Below, one piece after another: positions 34,372-45,423 of a stretch of DNA of 64,000 nt (positions are counted from its first letter, which is position 1; each line of letters begins with the position of its first letter). The DNA is taken from NCBI RefSeq assembly GCF_963082655.1, contig NC_081552.1, forward strand, positions 57,702,561 through 57,766,560. The letters run 5' to 3'. The position numbers were made by a program, and so were the translations under genes. Source of the DNA: Stomoxys calcitrans. Lineage: Eukaryota; Arthropoda; Insecta; Diptera; Muscidae. The notes beneath the pieces were generated by a model. That model worked only from the letters and a program-made list of their open reading frames with translations. It was not told where the DNA came from and did no database searches.

Positions 34372-36180
34372 TTCGATTCCCTTGTCTAAATTGGATGACA
34401 TTTCGTATATTCATAACTTAGAGCATTTATATTGACTTAGTTGTTTTTTCAATTTCTTTAACGGCAATTTTTTAAAGAAAATTTAAAAAAAAATTGTTAA
34501 CAATTTTGAAAAAATTTTATTTTTTGTTTACTTCCTAAGCCACAATGCTTTTAATATTTTATAACCATTAAGCGAAGAAAGGTGTATTAAATAACATTGA
34601 AATAAAATAGGACCTACTGACTTATCGCCATAAATTTGTTTTTATACCCTCCACCATAGGATGGGAGGTATACTAATTTCGTCAGTCTGTTTGTAACTAC
34701 TCGAAATATTCGACTGAGACCCCATAAAGTATATATATTCTTGATCGTAGCGACATTTTATATCGATTTAGCCATGTCCGTCCGTCTGTCTATCGAAAGC
34801 ACGCTAACTTCCGTAGGAGTAAAGCTAGCCGCTTGAAATTTTGTACAAATACTTTTTACTAATGTAGGTCGGTTGGTATTGTAAATGGGCCATATCGGTC
34901 CATGTTTTGATATAGCTGCCATATAAACCGATTTTGGGTCTTGAATTCTTAAGCCTCTAGAGAGCGCAATTCTCATCCGATTTGACTGAAATTTTGCACA
35001 TAGTGTTTTAGTATCACTTCAAACAACTGTGCTAAGTATGGTTCAAATCAATTCATAACCTATAGCTGCCACATAAACCGATCTTGGGTCTTGATTTCTT
35101 GAGCCTCTAGAGAGCGCAATTCTTACCCGATTGGAATGAAATTTCGCACATAGTGTTTTAGTATCACTTCCAACAACTGTGCTAAGTATGGTTCAAATCG
35201 GTGCATAACCTGGTATAGCTGCCATATAAACCGATCTTGGGTCTTGAATTCTTGAGCCTCTAGAGGGCGCAATTCTCATCCGATTTGACTAAAATTTTGC
35301 ACATAGTGTTTTAGTATCTCTTCTAACAACTGTGCTAAGTATGGTTTAAATCGGTCTATAACCTGATATAGCTGTCATATAAACCGATCTTGGGTCTTGA
35401 CTTCTTGAACCTCTAGAGGGCGCAATTCTCATCCGATTTGACTGAAATTTTGCACATAGTGTTTTAATATCACTTCTAACAACTGTGCCAAGTATGGTTC
35501 AAATCGGTCCATAACCTGATATAGCTGTCATATAAACAGATCTTGGGTCTTGACTTCTTGAGCCTCTAGAGGGCGCAATTCTTATCAGATTTGACTGAAA
35601 TTTTGCACATAGTGTTTTAGTATCACTTCTAACAACTGTGCCACATAAACCGATCGGGGATCTTGACTTCTTGAGCCTCTAGAGGTCGCAATTATTATCC
35701 GATTTGCCTGAAATTTTGTACAACGGATCCTCTCATGACCATCAATTTTATTATGGTCTGAATCGGTCTATAGCCCGATACAGCTCCCATATAAATCGAT
35801 CTCTCTATTTTACTTCTTGAGCCCCCAATGCTTATTAGAATTGGCTAACATTTTACATAGGTCTCCAACATATAATTTAATTGTGGTCTAAACCGGATCA
35901 TATCTTGATATCGCTCTAATAGCAGAGCAAATCTTTTCTTATATCATTTTTGCCTAAGAAGAGATGCCGGGAAAAGAACTCGACAAATGCGCTCCATGGT
36001 GGAGGGTATATAAGATTCGGCCCGTCCGAACTTAGCACGCTTTTACTTGTTTTAATATAGAAACTATCAAATGTAACAAGACACTAAAATGGATTCCAGA
36101 AATCTCACTCCTAAGAATTTTGAGAAAAATTGTTTTTGGATATATATGAATGTAAAAAAGTGTCGAATTTTCCTTATTCC
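34372..36180 (-). repeat. Family F copy split by a nested B element
   Basis: The left part 34372-34638 and right part 36053-36180 together match 15368-15689 in reverse order and orientation. The phrases 'cctactgacttatcgcc' (left) and 'ttaatatagaaactatc' (right) are adjacent in the undivided F copy, so the B element between them is an insertion. Confidence 0.55.
34639..36052 (+). mobile_element. DINE-like element, family B, complete, nested in F
   Basis: 5' end 'tttttataccctccaccata', 'gtccgtccgtctgtctatcg', about seven units ('catataaaccgatcttggg', 'cacatagtgttttagtatc'), 3' end 'catggtggagggtatataag', hairpin 'ttcggcccgtccgaa' with one mismatch, 'agcacgcttttacttgtt'. Confidence 0.8.
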
Positions 36181-37256
36181 ACCATAAGATGGGGGTATAC
36201 TAATTTAGTCATTCTGATTGTAACTACTCTAAATATTCGTCTGAGACCCCATAAAGTATATATATTCTTGATCGTCGTGAAATTTTATGTCGATCTAGCC
36301 ATGTCCGTCCGTCTGTCCGTCTGTCTGTCTGTCGAAAGCACGCTAATTTCCGAAGGAGTAAAACTAGCCGCTTGAAATTTTGCACAAATACTTCTTATTT
36401 GTGTAGGTCAGTTGGTATTGTAAATGGGCCATATCGGTCAATGTTTTGATATAGCTGCCATATAAACCGATCTTGACTTCATGAGCCTCAAGAGTGCGCA
36501 ATTCTTATCCGATTGGAATGAAATTTTGCACGACGTGTTTTGATATGATATCCAACAACTGTGTCAAGTATGGTTCAAATCGGTTTATAACCTGATATAG
36601 CTGCCATATAAACCGATCTTGGGTCTTGGCTTCTTGAGCCTCTAGAGTGCGCAATTCTTATCCGATTGGAATGAAATTTTGCACGACGTGTTTCGTTATT
36701 ACATCTTGACATCTTGAGCTTCTAGAGGGCGCAATTCCTATCCGATTTGGCTGAAATTTCGAAAGACGTTTTTTATTGTTACTTTCAACAACTATGTCAA
36801 ATAAAGTGCAAGTCGGCTCATAACCTGATATAGCTGTTATATAAACCGATCTGGGATCTTGACTTCTTGAGCCTCTAGAGGTCGCAATTATTATCCGATT
36901 TGCCAGAAATTTGGTACGACGGATTCTTTCATGACCATCAACATACGTGTTTATTATGGTCTGAATCGGTCCATAGCCCGATACAGCTCCCATATAAATC
37001 GATCTCTCTATTTTACTTTTTGAGCCCACAAAGAGCGCAATTCTTAATCGAATTGGCTGTCATTTTACACAGGTCTCCAACATATAACTTAATTGTGGTC
37101 TAAACCGGACCATATCTTGATATCGCTCTAATAGCAGAGCAAATCTTTTCTTATATCCTTTTTTTTTGCCTAAGAAGAGATGCCGGGAAAAGAACTCGAC
37201 AAATTCGATCCATGGTGGAGGGTATATAAGATTCGGCGCGGCCGAACTTAGCACGC
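36175..37256 (+). mobile_element. DINE-like element, family B, 5' terminus damaged
   Basis: Starts 'attccaccataagatggggg', units with 'tgcacgacgtgttttgatat', 3' end 'ccatggtggagggtatataa', hairpin 'ttcggcgcggccgaa', 'cttagcacgctttac'. It runs straight into an A element that has lost its own hairpin. Confidence 0.7.
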
Positions 37257-38448
37257 TTTACTTTTGGATACCCACCACCTGTGAACCACCTTTCCTCAAA
37301 ATCCGGTGCAAAATTCATAGCTTATGCCCCATAGCAGCTATATCAATATATGTTCCGATTTGGACCAGATACTAATAAGTAAAAGTTATTGTTCAATTGT
37401 ATATAACAAAATATTGATCTTTTTTGTAGTTATATCTAAAAATAAACCGACCTTAACTATATCTGACACGGATGTCGAAAAGCATAACATAAGTCAGTGT
37501 GTCAAATTTCAGTGCAATCGGATTAAAAATGCGCCTTTTATGGGGCCAAGACTTTAAATCGAGAGATCGGATTTAATGGCAGCTATATGCAAATCTTGAT
37601 CGATCTAGACCAAATTGCAGAAATATGTGGAGGGGCTTAACTTAACTCTTTGTCCCAAATTTCAGCACCATCGAACAATAAATGCGCTTTTTATGGCCCC
37701 AAATCCTAAAACCGAGAGATCGGTCTATATGGCAGCTATATCTAAATCTGGACCGATCTGAGCCAAATTGACGGAGGATGTTGAAGGGCCTAATACAGCT
37801 CACTGTCCCAAATTTTCGCAAAATCGACAAAGACCCTAAATTGGAGAATCGGTCTATATGGCAGCTATATCCAAATTGGAACCGATATGAGCCATATTGA
37901 CGGAGGATGTTGAAGGACCTAACACAACTCACTGTCCCAAATTTCAGCGAAATCGGATAATAAATGTGCCTTTTATGGGCCTAAGACCCTAAATCGGAGG
38001 ATCGGTCTATATGGCAGCTATATCCAAATCTGAACCGATCTGATCCATATTGACGGAGGATGCCGAAGGGCCTCACACAACTCACTGTCCCAAATTTCAG
38101 CAAAATCGGATAAAAAATGTGGCTGGCATAAGACCCTAAACCGGCGGATCGGTCTATATGGGGGCTATATCAAGATATAGTCCGATATAGCCCATCTTCG
38201 AACTTAACCTGCTTATGGGCAAAAAAAGAATCTGTGCAAAGTTTCAGCTCAATATCTCTATTTTTGAAGACTGTAGCGTGATTTCAACAGACAGACGGAC
38301 AGACGGACGGACATATCTAGATCGTCTTAGATTTTTACGCTGATCAAGAATATATATACTTTATTGGGTCGGAAATGGATATTTCGATGTGTTGCAAACG
38401 GAATGACAAAATGAATATACCCCCATCCGTCGGTGGTGGGTATAAAAA
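37257..38448 (-). mobile_element. DINE-like element, family A, joined to B at the hairpin end
   Basis: 'ttttggatacccaccacctg' follows the B terminus directly; the A hairpin and 'acaagtaaaaaggcg' are absent. It holds five units and the terminus 'ccgtcggtggtgggtataaa'. The B hairpin at about 37218 may stand in for the lost A hairpin. Confidence 0.65.
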
Positions 38449-38939
38449 TGTTATCAAAATACTGAAGCTGGTTCGCCAAAGCTATCATTATCAAACTAAG
38501 ATATTCGCAAAGACAAGTACATTTTAAAGGCTTTTAAAGATTAGGATCGGCCTGAAAATAGTGTATTGGCAAGCCGTACAAAATTCAGCTCTGATTTTAA
38601 CCACATGTCACTGCCGATGGTCCAATTCCTGCACCCAGCAGCAACCACAATTTTCTAAAAAAATTAGGTATCTTTACCAATTTCGCAGTAACAGAAAAAT
38701 TTTTGTGGGGTGTCTAAAAGCGAGAACTATCAATCGAGCTGAATCCAGTTTTCTGAGGAAATCAGAGTAAACGAAATAGACGTTACAGACACCAATGATT
38801 ATTTTACTACTGTAGATAATCTTCTTTATATATTTTCGAAATTAAGGGGGAAAATCTCATAAAAATTGATAATATTCCAAATATTACTTCAAAAAGAATT
38901 CCGAAAATTTTAGTTTCAGAATATCTGACGTTGTTCAAA
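38449..38939. other. Unassigned segment left of the hAT-like element
   Basis: No family recognised. 38667-38692 is near the reverse complement of 9690-9717. A 69-codon frame (38561-38770) lacks recognisable motifs. Confidence 0.35.
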
Positions 38940-39021
38940 AATATGCTTAGAGATGGGTTTCTATGGGTAAATACCCAATGCTTGGATATTTGTAGGGTAA
39001 ATACCCAATAAATATCTTTTT

Positions 39022-40400
39022 TATACCCATTACCGAATGATGGGTGTATTTTTATTTTGTCATTCCATCCGCAACACATTGAAATATCCATTTCCGACCC
39101 TATTAGGTTAGGTAAGGTTGAAAAGAGAGTACATATATGAATCCGCCTCATGCCACTATGAACATACACCTAAGCCAGTAATCGGCTTGTTGTGCGCTCT
39201 AAAAACTATAAAGTAACCTCTATAAAATATATATATTCTTGATGAGCGTAAAAATCTAAAACGATCTAGCCATGTTAGTCTGTTTGTCTGTTGAAATCAC
39301 GCTACAGTCTTTATAAATAGAGATATTAAGCTGGAACTTTGCACATATTTTTTTTTGTCCATAAGCAGATTTAGTTCGAAGATGGGCTATATCGGACTAT
39401 ATCATGATGTAGCCCCCATATAGACCTATCCGCCAATTTAGGGTCTTAGGCCCATAAAAGCCACATTTATTATCCGATTTTGCTGAAATTTGGGACAGTG
39501 TGTTGTGTTAGGCCCATTGATATCTTTTTGCAATTTGGCGCAGATCGGTCCAGAATTGGATATAGCTGCCATACAGACCGAACTTTCGACTTATGGATTT
39601 GGGCCCATAAAAGGCGCATTTATTTTCCGATGTCGTCAAAATTTGGGACAGTGAGTTGCGTTAGGCACCTCGACAGCTCTTTTCAATTTGGCTCAGATCG
39701 GTTCAGATTTGGATATATCTGCCATATAGGACGATCTCTCGATATAATGTTTTGGGCCCATAAAAGGCGCATTTACTGTCCGATTTAACCGAAATTTGGT
39801 GCTGTGAGTTTTGGTAGACCCTACTCATTTCTGTGAAGTGTGGTCCAGATCGGACTATATTGTGATATAGCTGCCCTCTAAACCCACCGCCCGATCACCC
39901 CATATAGAGTATTAAGGCCATAACAGATCCATTTAATACCCAAATTCGATGAAATTTCCCGCAGTGAGTTCTGGTAAACCCCTACCCATTCCTGTCAAAT
40001 GTGGTTCAGTTCGGACCATATTTGGATATAGTTGCCATATAGACCGATCTCCCGCTATAGTTTATTGAGCCTATAAAAGGAGCATTTTTCATCCGATTTC
40101 GATACAGCACGCTCTGAAAGATCCCTCCACTTATTTGTTGAATATGGGCCAGTTCCGACCATATTTGCATATAGCTGCCATAAATACCGATATTCCGGTA
40201 TAGAGTATCGGATGAAAAATGCTCCACACATCACAGAAACGGGTAGGAGTCTACCATCACTCACAGTGCCAACTTTAATCGAAATCGGATGAGAAATTAC
40301 CAACTTATTGCGTCAAGACTTTACGTCTGGAGATTGGTCTATATAGCTGTTATATATAACTAAATTCCGATTTTATGAGATCAGAAGGTCAGGTTTATAT
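39022..40400 (+). mobile_element. DINE-like element, family A, nested in the hAT-like element
   Basis: Starts 'ttttatacccattaccgaat', contains the DINE-1-like block split by a LINE tail, then diverged units ('atatagctgccatatagacc', 'ggatatagctgccatacag'). The hairpin end is missing; the right boundary, about 40400, is approximate. Confidence 0.6.
39104..39219 (-). mobile_element. LINE 3' tail, 116 bp, severely 5'-truncated
   Basis: Matches 43301 to about 43412, the 3' end of the LOA-like LINE ('taagccagtaatcggcttgt', 'gtgcgctctaaaaactataa'). It lies between 'tttccgaccctat' and 'ctataaaatatata', which are contiguous in other A copies, and 'ctat' is repeated at both edges (39100-39103, 39220-39223). 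Confidence 0.8.
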
Positions 40401-40575
40401 ACAAAGAATATGAAATCATCAAAAATTGTTTGGAAAATGTTTTTATACCCAAGATATCTCCAAAACTATAAATACCCAGATTTTGGCTATAAATGGGTAA
40501 ATACCCAGGTATTTACCCAATTTACCGGGTACATGCCTTTTGGGTATTTACCCATCGCCCATCTCTAAATATGCT

Positions 40576-41140
40576 GCATATTTTCCAGACTCATGGAAAC
40601 GCATATTTTCCACACTAATGGAAAACTGAAAAAATTGTTGTCATACCGTAGAGTGGGAGGGATAGGACAACTCCTTGAAATTTTAGACCTATCGTATGCT
40701 TTCGAACATAGGTAAGGTTTTTGAGATGGGTACATTAAAAAATTTGTGAGAAAGACTGACTGATATCCGACAGACGGTTTGTTTTTCAAATTTCGACACT
40801 CCAATTTGCATGCGATCAATGTGTTAGTTTCAGATATAAGGTCTGTTCGCATACTTTTCCAGTAAAAATTTGGCGGTAAAAATTTGCAGGAGAGTAAGAG
40901 CCATTTTACTCTCTTAAAAAAATTTGCTAGCAAAAGTACGTGAACAACTTTCAATTAAAATTTGCTGAAAAACAGCTGATTTTTGTTTTGGTTTGGTTTT
41001 TATTTGCTTGCTTGGAAAACAATTTTATTCAAATAAAAAATGCTGGCGATACTTTTGAGGTATTTTACTTAGATAAATGTCAATTTATTGACCGGAGGGG
41101 GTAAAGGCTAGAAGGGGAGACATTTGTATATCCGAGATCT
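40576..41140. other. Unassigned segment
   Basis: Imperfect local inversions such as 'ggtctgttcgcatactttt' / 'aaaagtacgtgaacaactt' (40850-40950) suggest an unrecognised small element. No gene. Confidence 0.35.
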
Positions 41141-41600
41141 CCGTGCCGCTGAACAGCCACCACAAATTACCATGCAATTCCATGGCAGCCGGTTGTACGT
41201 ACCGCTTTGGCACGATGGAGTCTTTTAGTGTACAACACATTGCTACAACGACAACAACAACCGTGTATCGTCCGTGTAACCAAGTCGCGCAAAGCGCTGG
41301 TTCCAGACAGAATCTCTACACTGATGCTGATGAATCTGGATCTGCCAGGAGTTGTTTACCTTACAACTGATCTCAGCCCATCTGAACACTATTATAGTAC
41401 CCGATGTTTGGAAGTTGGGCAGTCTGATCCCGCTACTGAAACCTGAGAAGGACCTCCCGCTCCTCTCGTTGGACAATATCCATTTGCCGAGCATCAGCAT
41501 GCATTTCGAAGGCTGCATAGGAATACAACTGCTTGATATGCCATCACCGTTTAGAAAAGTACACTTGTTGTGCTGACAAAGATACCTTGGACTAACCAAC
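41141..41600 (+). pseudogene. Non-LTR reverse transcriptase fragment (fingers)
   Basis: Read across frameshifts, the plus strand gives KALVPDRISTLMLMNLDLPG, then NTIIVPDVWKLGSLIPLLKP, then PFAEHQHAFRRLHRNTTA. These are the first reverse transcriptase blocks of a LINE (the usual GPDGI has become VPDRI). It is followed at 41621-41638 by a gata microsatellite. Only about 110 codons remain. It differs from the R1- and LOA-like elements next to it, so it is a third LINE. Confidence 0.65.
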
Positions 41601-41620
41601 TAATGCTTTTGGATATTGTA

Positions 41621-41638
41621 GCTAGATAGATAGATAGA
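41621..41638. repeat. (GATA)n tract
   Basis: 'tagctagatagatagatagac' type run of about four units, next to the 3' poly(A)-like end of the R1-like element on the minus strand. Confidence 0.8.
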
Positions 41639-41639
41639 C

Positions 41640-42066
41640 TTTTTTTGGGGGGTCAGGATGGGAAAATGCTCTTCGCATGTGACGAGTACGTCTCTCGCCT
41701 TATGCAGGACTCCGTTATTAACGGTACCGGCTAAAAACCCGCCCTGTGTCATCCCTGGGGATTAATTCCACATCGGAACCGCTCTCTCATTACTTCGAGG
41801 AAGACCCCATAACTGGTGATATGGGGTCTATATCATCTTCGTTGTGTCTGCGTACAGACCTCCGCGTACATACTCTACGCCGGTGCTTCCAGTTCTACCT
41901 TCTTTCTGCGCAGTCATTGTTCGTATATCATCACCGCGTCCCACTTCCTCTCGTCTTCTGGCATCCTCTAGACTATTGTCCCAGGCGAAACGTCGCCAAT
42001 AGCTATTTCCAATTCCCTGTGTCTGTTCCACATCACCTGTGTGTGTTCCACATCATCTGCAACTTC
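41640..42066 (-). pseudogene. R1-like ORF2 C-terminal tail and 3' UTR
   Basis: Across frames the minus strand reads LEIAIGDVSPGTIV, RMPEDERKWDAVMIYEQ, LRRKKVELEAPA, matching the C-terminal helix region of R1-type proteins. The 3' UTR 'cagggatgacacagggcgg' then runs to an A-rich end at 41640. Two short near-duplicates of 'tgttccacatcacctgtgtg' occur at about 42020-42055. Confidence 0.55.
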
Positions 42067-42068
42067 TA

Positions 42069-42535
42069 GTGGGTGATTTTTTGAGAGCTATAGGAAAGTT
42101 TTTCAAAAAATAAAACACATAAAATTCAGAAAAATGCATGAAATCTCTACTTGAATCGATATTACGGTCCTTATTATTTAATATTTGAAGATTTTTCATC
42201 ATTTGCATGAAGATGACCGTGACTGCGTCTCAAATGGTCAATCCGCTTAGTCCAATTTTGGCATACTCTTTGCAACATTTCGGCCGGTATCTCACGAAAA
42301 AGTACTTCACATTTGAAGCGGGTTAGTCTGTATGGACATGAGCTTTAACATAGCCCCACTAAAAATAGTCTAAAAGGCGTGTAATCGCACGATCTAGGCG
42401 GCCAATTGAAGGTCCCATTGTTACGCGTGCTGTGTGGCATGTGGCTCTGTCTTGCTGAAACCACATATCATCCAAATCAAACTCTTGCATTTTGGGAAAA
42501 AAAATTAGATATCATTTTACGAAAGCGCAACAGCT
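42069..42535 (-). mobile_element. Mariner (rosa-like) remnant, 3' half with transposase fragment
   Basis: The right end of the element lies at 42069 ('gtgggtgattttttgagagc', preceded by TA). Read on the minus strand: KMISNFF, MQEFDLDDMWFQQDRATC (second catalytic Asp in QQD), then a deletion and frameshift around NWPPRSCDYTP, a stop, WGYVKAHVHTD, and REIPAEMLQRVCQNWTKRID. The 5' half is gone and the left sequence joins the R1-like element. Inactive. Confidence 0.75.
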
Positions 42536-42539
42536 ATGT

Positions 42540-43109
42540 GACGTAGTAGTTGACGTCGCCGTGCCTCCTGTTTCTCCACATCCGTACATCGGGTATTAGT
42601 CGTCACGTCCACCTGGCCCGATTCTCATTCGTCCAACTTTGTTGGCATCTCTCGATAGTCTCCTCTCGTATGACCCGTATATGATCCGTTTGAGTCTCAC
42701 CTGACTCGCTCCATGGCCTGTAGGTAGGATGATATGCCCCTAAGAGCTGTCGTCCTCTGTACCGACAGGAGGGATTTCGCTCGGCATGATTTCTACAATG
42801 TCTGGCCCCATATTTCAATCCAATAGAGGAGGATGGTATTGAATGTCTCCATTAAAAGTCAGCATCTTTTCGGGAGAGGCCCACCTATGTTTGCCTAGAC
42901 GGATCCCTAGATATTTGTCCGATTTCTTGGTCTTCACCAGTATGTCGTTTACGTGCAAATCCACTTCCACTGGGATATTTTCTCTCGTTAGGAGTAGCAA
43001 TTCCGTCTTCTGCATGACGAGTTGCAAGCCGTGGGAGTCCAGCCAATCGTTTGCCCTTAGAATCACCTGCAGCAGTTTGCGCTGTGCACCTTCCATGTCT
43101 CTTGCGTGA
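42540..43109 (-). pseudogene. R1-like ORF2, thumb and C-terminal part, frameshifted
   Basis: ANDWLDSHGLQLVMQKTELL, KKSDKYLGIRLGK, then in other frames REETIERCQQSWTNENRARW, LIPDVRMWRNRRHGDVNYY. These are the post-RT motifs of R1-clade elements. The typical CCHC segment that follows is missing, replaced by the mariner remnant. Confidence 0.65.
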
Positions 43110-43285
43110 TGACTGAAGCAATGTCGTCAGTTCATCCTACTAGAAAGGTTCCGTCTGGCATTTCTGTTTGAAGTTTTCCATCATAACTGGCATTCCAAAG
43201 ATCTGATCCAAGTATGGATCCCTGCGCCGATCGTGACGTGACCTCATATTCCTCGTACCATCCTGAGATATATAGATAAGTATAA
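43110..43285 (-). pseudogene. R1-like reverse transcriptase, second half of palm
   Basis: Resumes after the nested element with YTYLYISGWYEEYEVTS, AQGSILGSDLWNASYDGKL and PDGTFLVG. It then has a stop and TDDIASV where the YADD/WADD box is expected; the Ala before the Asp pair is changed. The order and content continue exactly what precedes the insertion at 47506. Confidence 0.7.
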
Positions 43286-43438
43286 GTGTCACGGAAGTAG
43301 GTTAGGTTGAAAAGAGGGTGCAAATATTAATCCGCCCCATGCCACTATGGACATTCACCTAAGCCAGTAATCGGCTTGTTGTGCGCTCTAAAAACTATAA
43401 AGTAACCTCTAAAATGAACATTTTAAGTTAAGAATTCC

Positions 43439-43789
43439 GTGCTACTTACAAAATCCTTAATTGTTTTCAATACCACTCCCCTAAGTTGGTTCATGTCTGA
43501 TTTTGTGTCCCCACCTAAGTGCCGGTATCTGTTAGACGCGAAAGCCGGGCAATGTCAAAGAAAATGCTCCAACGTCTCATCATCTTCCCCGCATGCCCTA
43601 CACATGCTATCACTTGCCGCACCGATTTTACATAAGTGAGCTCGAAGTCCTATGTGTCCCGTTATGATACAAACATCTATACAGACCTCCTTCTTGATTC
43701 CTTTCAGTAATAGCCTCGTCTTCTCACGATCTGGATCCCCCATTGGATTTTCGTCGTCCTACCGGCCGTTTCGCTGTTCCACAATGTTG
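43439..43789 (-). pseudogene. LOA-like ORF2 C-terminal CCHC segment
   Basis: DPDREKTRLLLKGIKKEVC, IITGHIGLRAHLCKIG, SMCRACGEDDETLEHFL and the following C-H-C (about 43560), the terminal Cys/His cluster common in LOA- and R1-type proteins. The 3' UTR follows down to 43301. Confidence 0.7.
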
Positions 43790-44214
43790 CATGCGCATTT
43801 GTCGCCCACTCTCTTAACTCGGACTGCGTCGACCCGAAAGGCTTCGGGTTAACCAAGTTTATTGACCCTTATGGCCGTTATGGCCCGGCTCCCAAACGAT
43901 GCTGATTTTGCCATCCTTCTTACACTGAAAGACTGTTCGTGACCTTACCGTCCTGATTGTTATTGCACTTATGGCAATTTTACTGTCGGTGATGTTCAGA
44001 CTCGACGTCCTCGCGTTAGCACCACACCACTTCACGCATTCCGTGATCGCCCGCATCCCCGCCTGCAGGACCGAATTATGGTCAGGCAGTCCTAAACAGA
44101 TCTCAGTCCCTGGGTTCTCAATGTAAACTCCCAGGTCCACTCTGTCCTCTAGCTTTGATCTATCAGTATAATAGAATTTTCCAGATGGCAATACTAGAGT
44201 TCCGTCAATCCAAG
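43790..44214 (-). pseudogene. RNase H domain of LOA-like LINE, catalytic residues damaged
   Basis: 110 open codons (44191-43859): FYYTDRSKLEDRVDLGVYI matches the first strand with its Asp (TDGSK usual, here TDRSK). LQAGMRAITECVKWCG corresponds to the helix that normally has LQAE, so the catalytic Glu appears to be Gly. ITDSKIAISAI holds the next Asp, and WEPGHNGHKGQ resembles the final PGH-GH loop. The domain places the LINE in an RNase H-bearing clade. Confidence 0.75.
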
Positions 44215-44847
44215 ACTGAGCGGATGGCAGCAGTGCCTCACACTAGACTCCAAGATTCATCTCAGGTATCCGATCAGAAACCTCTTCCCTTCCTTCCAGG
44301 TTTCCTATCGTCGCCTCGATTATACCGTGATGGTATGAGCTGCTCCCATTCTCAATCCATACTCCAATCGCCTTAAGTCTCATAGCAGCAGTGGCTGCCT
44401 CCCACTTAATCTCTATGTCAATGCGTCGGATATCTAGAATAGTCTCCAGTGCCCTAGTGGGCGTGGTCCTCATACCTCCGCCTAAGACAACATGTTCTCT
44501 GAACCTGTTGTATGGTCCTTATGTTGCACTTTTTCTCCATAGCAGTCCACCAAACTACTGAGGCGTAAGTAAGTATTGGTCTAATCACGCTCCTGTAGAG
44601 CCAGTGGACTATCCTCGGATTCAGGTCCCATTTAGAGCCTACGGCCCATCTACATAGTGCCTAACATCTGTGAGCCTTCTCAGTACGCTCCTGAATGTGA
44701 CACTTCCAATTCAGTTTCCTGTCCAAGATCACACCTCAGTATTTGTCCTTCCGTGGTGCGTTAAATTGGCCCACCTTTGTCTTCCTCGTGAACAGGCATA
44801 TTTCAGTCTTCTCTGGGTTAACATTGAGACCTCTGGGTCAATCCCAG
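44215..44847 (-). pseudogene. LOA-like RT thumb and connection to RNase H
   Basis: Frame pieces include AATAAMRLKAIGVWIENGS and NLEGREEVSDRIPEMNLGV. The same region is present on the plus strand at 50571-50857 (AATAAMRLKAIGEWIED), showing two copies of one LINE family here. Confidence 0.65.
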
Positions 44848-45423
44848 TCATATGCCATATGAAAGACCCTTTCGGCCATTCTGCATGGCTGGATCCTTAC
44901 CCCTGAGAAGTTTTATAATATCGTCTGCATAGCAGACTGGTTTTAATCCCTCCTCAGTCAGCAACTGAAACAGGTCATTTATGGTGGTCACCGATAGGAG
45001 TGGCGATAAAATGCCCGCCTGTGGCGTGCCTTGTGCCATTCTCTCTCTTATATTTAAGTAATGAGACACACAATTTATCCACCTGTTCCTTAGCATATGG
45101 TTTATCCAGTCTCTAAGGACAGAAAGCAGTTCGCTGGATGTCCTACTCTTTATCATTGTGTCCACAATACGTTCCATAGTTTTGAGTAAAAAGGACGTAA
45201 GTCTTATGGCCCTGTAGGCCTTTGGTGTCACATAACTTGCATTGCCGGGCTTGGGTATAAACACCACCCTTGCCTCCTGCCAGGCTTTCGGAGTATATGC
45301 AAGTACTAGGCACGCTGTGAAAATGCAGGCCAGATGAGGCGCCAGACAGTCTGCCTCTTTCTTTAGTAACGCTGGAAATATTCCATCAGGTCCGGGTGAA
45401 TTAAATGGTTTGAAGCTCCTCAA
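44848..45423 (-). pseudogene. LOA-like reverse transcriptase domain, longest open part
   Basis: 191 open codons. Blocks in order: FNSPGPDGIFPALLKK (near residue 7), KAWQEARVVFIPKPG (near 47), YRAIRLTSFLLKTMERIVD (about 69-87), QGTPQAGILSPLL (about 132-144, normally PQGG), CYADDIIKLLRGKD with the catalytic YADD intact (about 163). The first catalytic Asp block lies in a damaged stretch (SELLSVLRDWINHML). A recent decay state is suggested because this part is still open. Confidence 0.8.

Larger units (their letters stand above)
38948..40567. mobile_element. hAT-like non-autonomous element with 8-bp target duplication, carrying nested repeats
   Basis: Ends are 'tagagatgggtttctatggg' and, reversed, 'tagagatgggcgatgggtaa'. 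The flanking octamer aatatgct occurs at 38940-38947 and 40568-40575, a perfect 8-bp duplication as expected for hAT transposons. The element's own sequence is short and contains the palindrome GGGTAAATACCC at 38965-38976, 38995-39006 and 40495-40506, with GGGTATTTACCC at 40542-40553. Most of the interval is a family A insertion. No transposase. Confidence 0.8.

Noticed and set aside
42843..43109. Plus-strand frames across the LINE region (for example 88 codons here, 98 codons at 47177)
   Set aside because: Antisense shadows of the minus-strand LINE proteins.
43301..43320. 'gttaggttagg'-like sequence as insect telomere repeat
   Set aside because: It is the 3' end of a LINE (also at 39104 and 51470) and only one to two units long; higher flies lack TTAGG telomeres.
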